Positions 45,018-46,551 of a DNA stretch of 46,551 bases are shown one piece after another. Made by a program: the position numbers and the translations under genes. Below the pieces are notes generated by a model that was not told where the DNA came from, made no database searches, and saw nothing but the letters and a program-made list of their open reading frames with translations. The stretch lies in the NCBI GenBank assembly GCA_913056525.1, contig CAJXLO010000009.1:1-46551 (forward strand), written 5' to 3'. The first letter of the stretch is position 1. Every line of letters starts with the position of its first letter. Source of the stretch: an uncultured Psychroflexus sp. (lineage in GTDB: Bacteria > Bacteroidota > Bacteroidia > Flavobacteriales > Flavobacteriaceae).

Positions 45018-45019
45018 AA

Positions 45020-46551
45020 ATGCAATATAAATCCAAAAAACATAATTATTTTTTTGTTGGGTTATACTTATTACTACCTTATTTAACCTTAGCTCAAATT
45101 CAATTTGAAGAAATGACATCAACATCTTTTGAAGGTGTACAACTGAGTTCAAGTGCAATTGCAGATGTTGATGGCGATGGACATCAAGATATATTAATTA
45201 TAGGTGAGAACAACTCAAATAATCCAATTTCTAAGTTATATTTAAATGATGGTAATAGTAATTTTACGGAAGATACATCTACGCCCTTTGAAGGCGTTCA
45301 ATCAGGTTCCATTGCTTTTGCAGATGTGAATGGTAATGGCTACAAAGATGTTTTGATTACTGGCGAAAATAACTTAGGTGATTCTATTGCAAATTTGTAT
45401 TTAAACAATGGTAACGGTAATTTTACAGAAGATACATCAGTACCTATTGAAGGTGTCAAAAGAAGTTCTGTTGATTTTTCAGATGTAGATAATGATGGTG
45501 ACCAAGATGTTTTAATTACTGGATTTAGTAACTCCAGTCAGCGAGTTGCAAAATTATACCTAAACAATGGATTAGGTGTTTTTATAGAAGATAATTCAGT
45601 TCCATTTAGTGGTGTAGAATTTGGTTCTATCGCTTTTGCCGATGTTGATTATGATGGGGACGAAGACTTAATGATTACTGGTCTTAACAATATATTAATT
45701 GTAGGTTTTGATATTACAAACGTTAATATATCGAATTTATACCTTAATGATGGAGATGGTAATTTTATAGAAGACACGGGTTCTTCTTTTGAAGCTGTTC
45801 AGAGAAGTGCTATTGCTTTTATAGATGTAGATAATGATGGAGATCAAGATCTACTGATTACGGGTGAAAATAATTCTAACGAACCAGCAACAAACTTATA
45901 TTTAAACGATGGTAATGGTAGTTTTGTAGAAAACACGTCTGTTATATTTGACAATGTAGAATTAGGCTCAGTATCTTTTGCTGATGCTGATGGTGATGAA
46001 GATCAGGATGTTTTGATATCAGGCTACAATGATTCAAGTGAGATTATTATTAAACTGTACATCAATGATGGTAATGGTAATTTCGAATATCAGCCTAATG
46101 TTGATTTTGATGGTGTTATAACTGGATCAATAGACTTTTCTGATTTTGATGATGATGGCGATTTTGATTTGTTGATAACCGGATTTAATTATTCAGAAAT
46201 AAGCGGTACTACCGAATTTATTGCAAAATTATATCGGAACACTACAAATAATTTTAATTGGGAAGGAACAACAAGCAACGAATGGTTTGATGCTACTAAT
46301 TGGCAAAATAACCAAGTACCACAAAATAATAGTATTGTCAATATTCTAAATGGTTCCAATCAACCTGTTATCAATAATGTCTCAAATGTTGAAATTGCTA
46401 GTTTGATTACTCAAAGTAATGCTTCAGTTAGCATTTTTGGCAATTTAAAAGTAAATAATAAAATCGCCAACAATGGTCAGATCATCTTTAAGAACAATGC
46501 GCAAGATCTGGGACAGTTTGATGAATTTACCGGCAGCATAACGGGTAATGG
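45020..46551 (+). CDS. Secreted FG-GAP/VCBS-repeat protein, truncated by window end
   Basis: An open frame from ATG at 45020 runs to the window edge (510 codons, no stop). It has a signal peptide (hydrophobic VGLYLLLPYLTLAQ) and about seven repeats with the pattern FADVDxDGDxDVLITG...LYLNDGNGxF, an FG-GAP/VCBS-like beta-propeller whose DxDxDGDxD loops bind Ca2+. A linker resembling the spacer of the previous protein follows, then the cassette shared with the upstream gene (NGQIIFKNNAQDLGQF). A T9SS sorting domain would be expected downstream, outside the window. It starts only 2 bp after the giant gene's stop and is surely co-transcribed with it. Confidence 0.88.
   Translation, partial: MQYKSKKHNYFFVGLYLLLPYLTLAQIQFEEMTSTSFEGVQLSSSAIADVDGDGHQDILIIGENNSNNPISKLYLNDGNSNFTEDTSTPFEGVQSGSIAFADVNGNGYKDVLITGENNLGDSIANLYLNNGNGNFTEDTSVPIEGVKRSSVDFSDVDNDGDQDVLITGFSNSSQRVAKLYLNNGLGVFIEDNSVPFSGVEFGSIAFADVDYDGDEDLMITGLNNILIVGFDITNVNISNLYLNDGDGNFIEDTGSSFEAVQRSAIAFIDVDNDGDQDLLITGENNSNEPATNLYLNDGNGSFVENTSVIFDNVELGSVSFADADGDEDQDVLISGYNDSSEIIIKLYINDGNGNFEYQPNVDFDGVITGSIDFSDFDDDGDFDLLITGFNYSEISGTTEFIAKLYRNTTNNFNWEGTTSNEWFDATNWQNNQVPQNNSIVNILNGSNQPVINNVSNVEIASLITQSNASVSIFGNLKVNNKIANNGQIIFKNNAQDLGQFDEFTGSITGN
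46475..46551 (+). repeat. 77-bp identical segment, copy 2 (truncated by window edge)
   Basis: Identical to 43506-43582 and in the same reading frame. The preceding bases differ between the two genes, so the boundary of identity at the left end is sharp. Confidence 0.95.

Overview
The window is chromosomal DNA from a Bacteroidota member, almost certainly a marine-type Flavobacteriaceae. Supporting signs are a type IX secretion (T9SS) C-terminal signal on a giant surface protein, flavobacterial promoters (TTG, 19-23 nt, TAnnTTTG), a short 950-residue CarB, family-restricted proteins (DUF5606, BatA-like, Tic20-like, LysM/PBP1 fusion) and the near absence of Shine-Dalgarno sequences. Species cannot be named from the sequence. 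No tRNA, rRNA, CRISPR array, phage or insertion sequence was seen.

Layout. 1-6063: partial zinc alcohol dehydrogenase, guaA (GMP synthase), a LysM/PBP1 secreted protein, a nitronate monooxygenase-like flavoprotein and mnmA (tRNA thiolation). 6199-11121: a lipoprotein fusing two fasciclin domains to a cupredoxin-like domain, type II NADH dehydrogenase, and an ECF sigma / four-TM / TraB operon. 11118-15092: PlsC-like acyltransferase, carB and rpmH, the last with a clear promoter and terminator. 15199-20072: TPR-like membrane protein, alpha/beta hydrolase, def, DUF5606, mazG and a BCCT osmolyte transporter. 20073-21672 looks accessory or decaying: an orphan vsr endonuclease and a DUF481 outer-membrane-protein pseudogene. 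21733-27284: secreted unknown, lipA, a GAPDH, lpxK, a NIF3-like protein and a zinc-ribbon-family coiled coil lacking its zinc ligands. 27416-29185: sulfotransferase and FMO-like oxidoreductase. 29269-34690 (minus strand): a tightly packed set of histidine kinase, BatA-like membrane protein, catalytically dead dihydroorotase homologue, Tic20-like protein and esterase. 34838-35802: a degenerate coding remnant and a CIA30 protein.

35992-46551 is the most interesting part. A TPR-containing membrane histidine kinase is followed 3 bp later by a LytTR response regulator. Next come two perfect 10-bp direct repeats spaced 21 bp start to start (two helical turns), as expected for a LytTR-type operator. 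Then there is a ~2060-residue T9SS surface protein with four MAM-like modules, one Fn3 and 19 BspA/DUF285-type repeats in three blocks. Three bases downstream starts a second secreted FG-GAP/VCBS-like protein that runs off the window. The two surface genes share at least 77 bp of identical DNA where their C-terminal cassettes begin, although their N-terminal parts are unrelated. I infer a locally regulated surface-protein locus built by swapping N-terminal modules onto a common C-terminal secretion cassette.

Everything here is read by eye from sequence. Family names come from motif recognition, not database searches.
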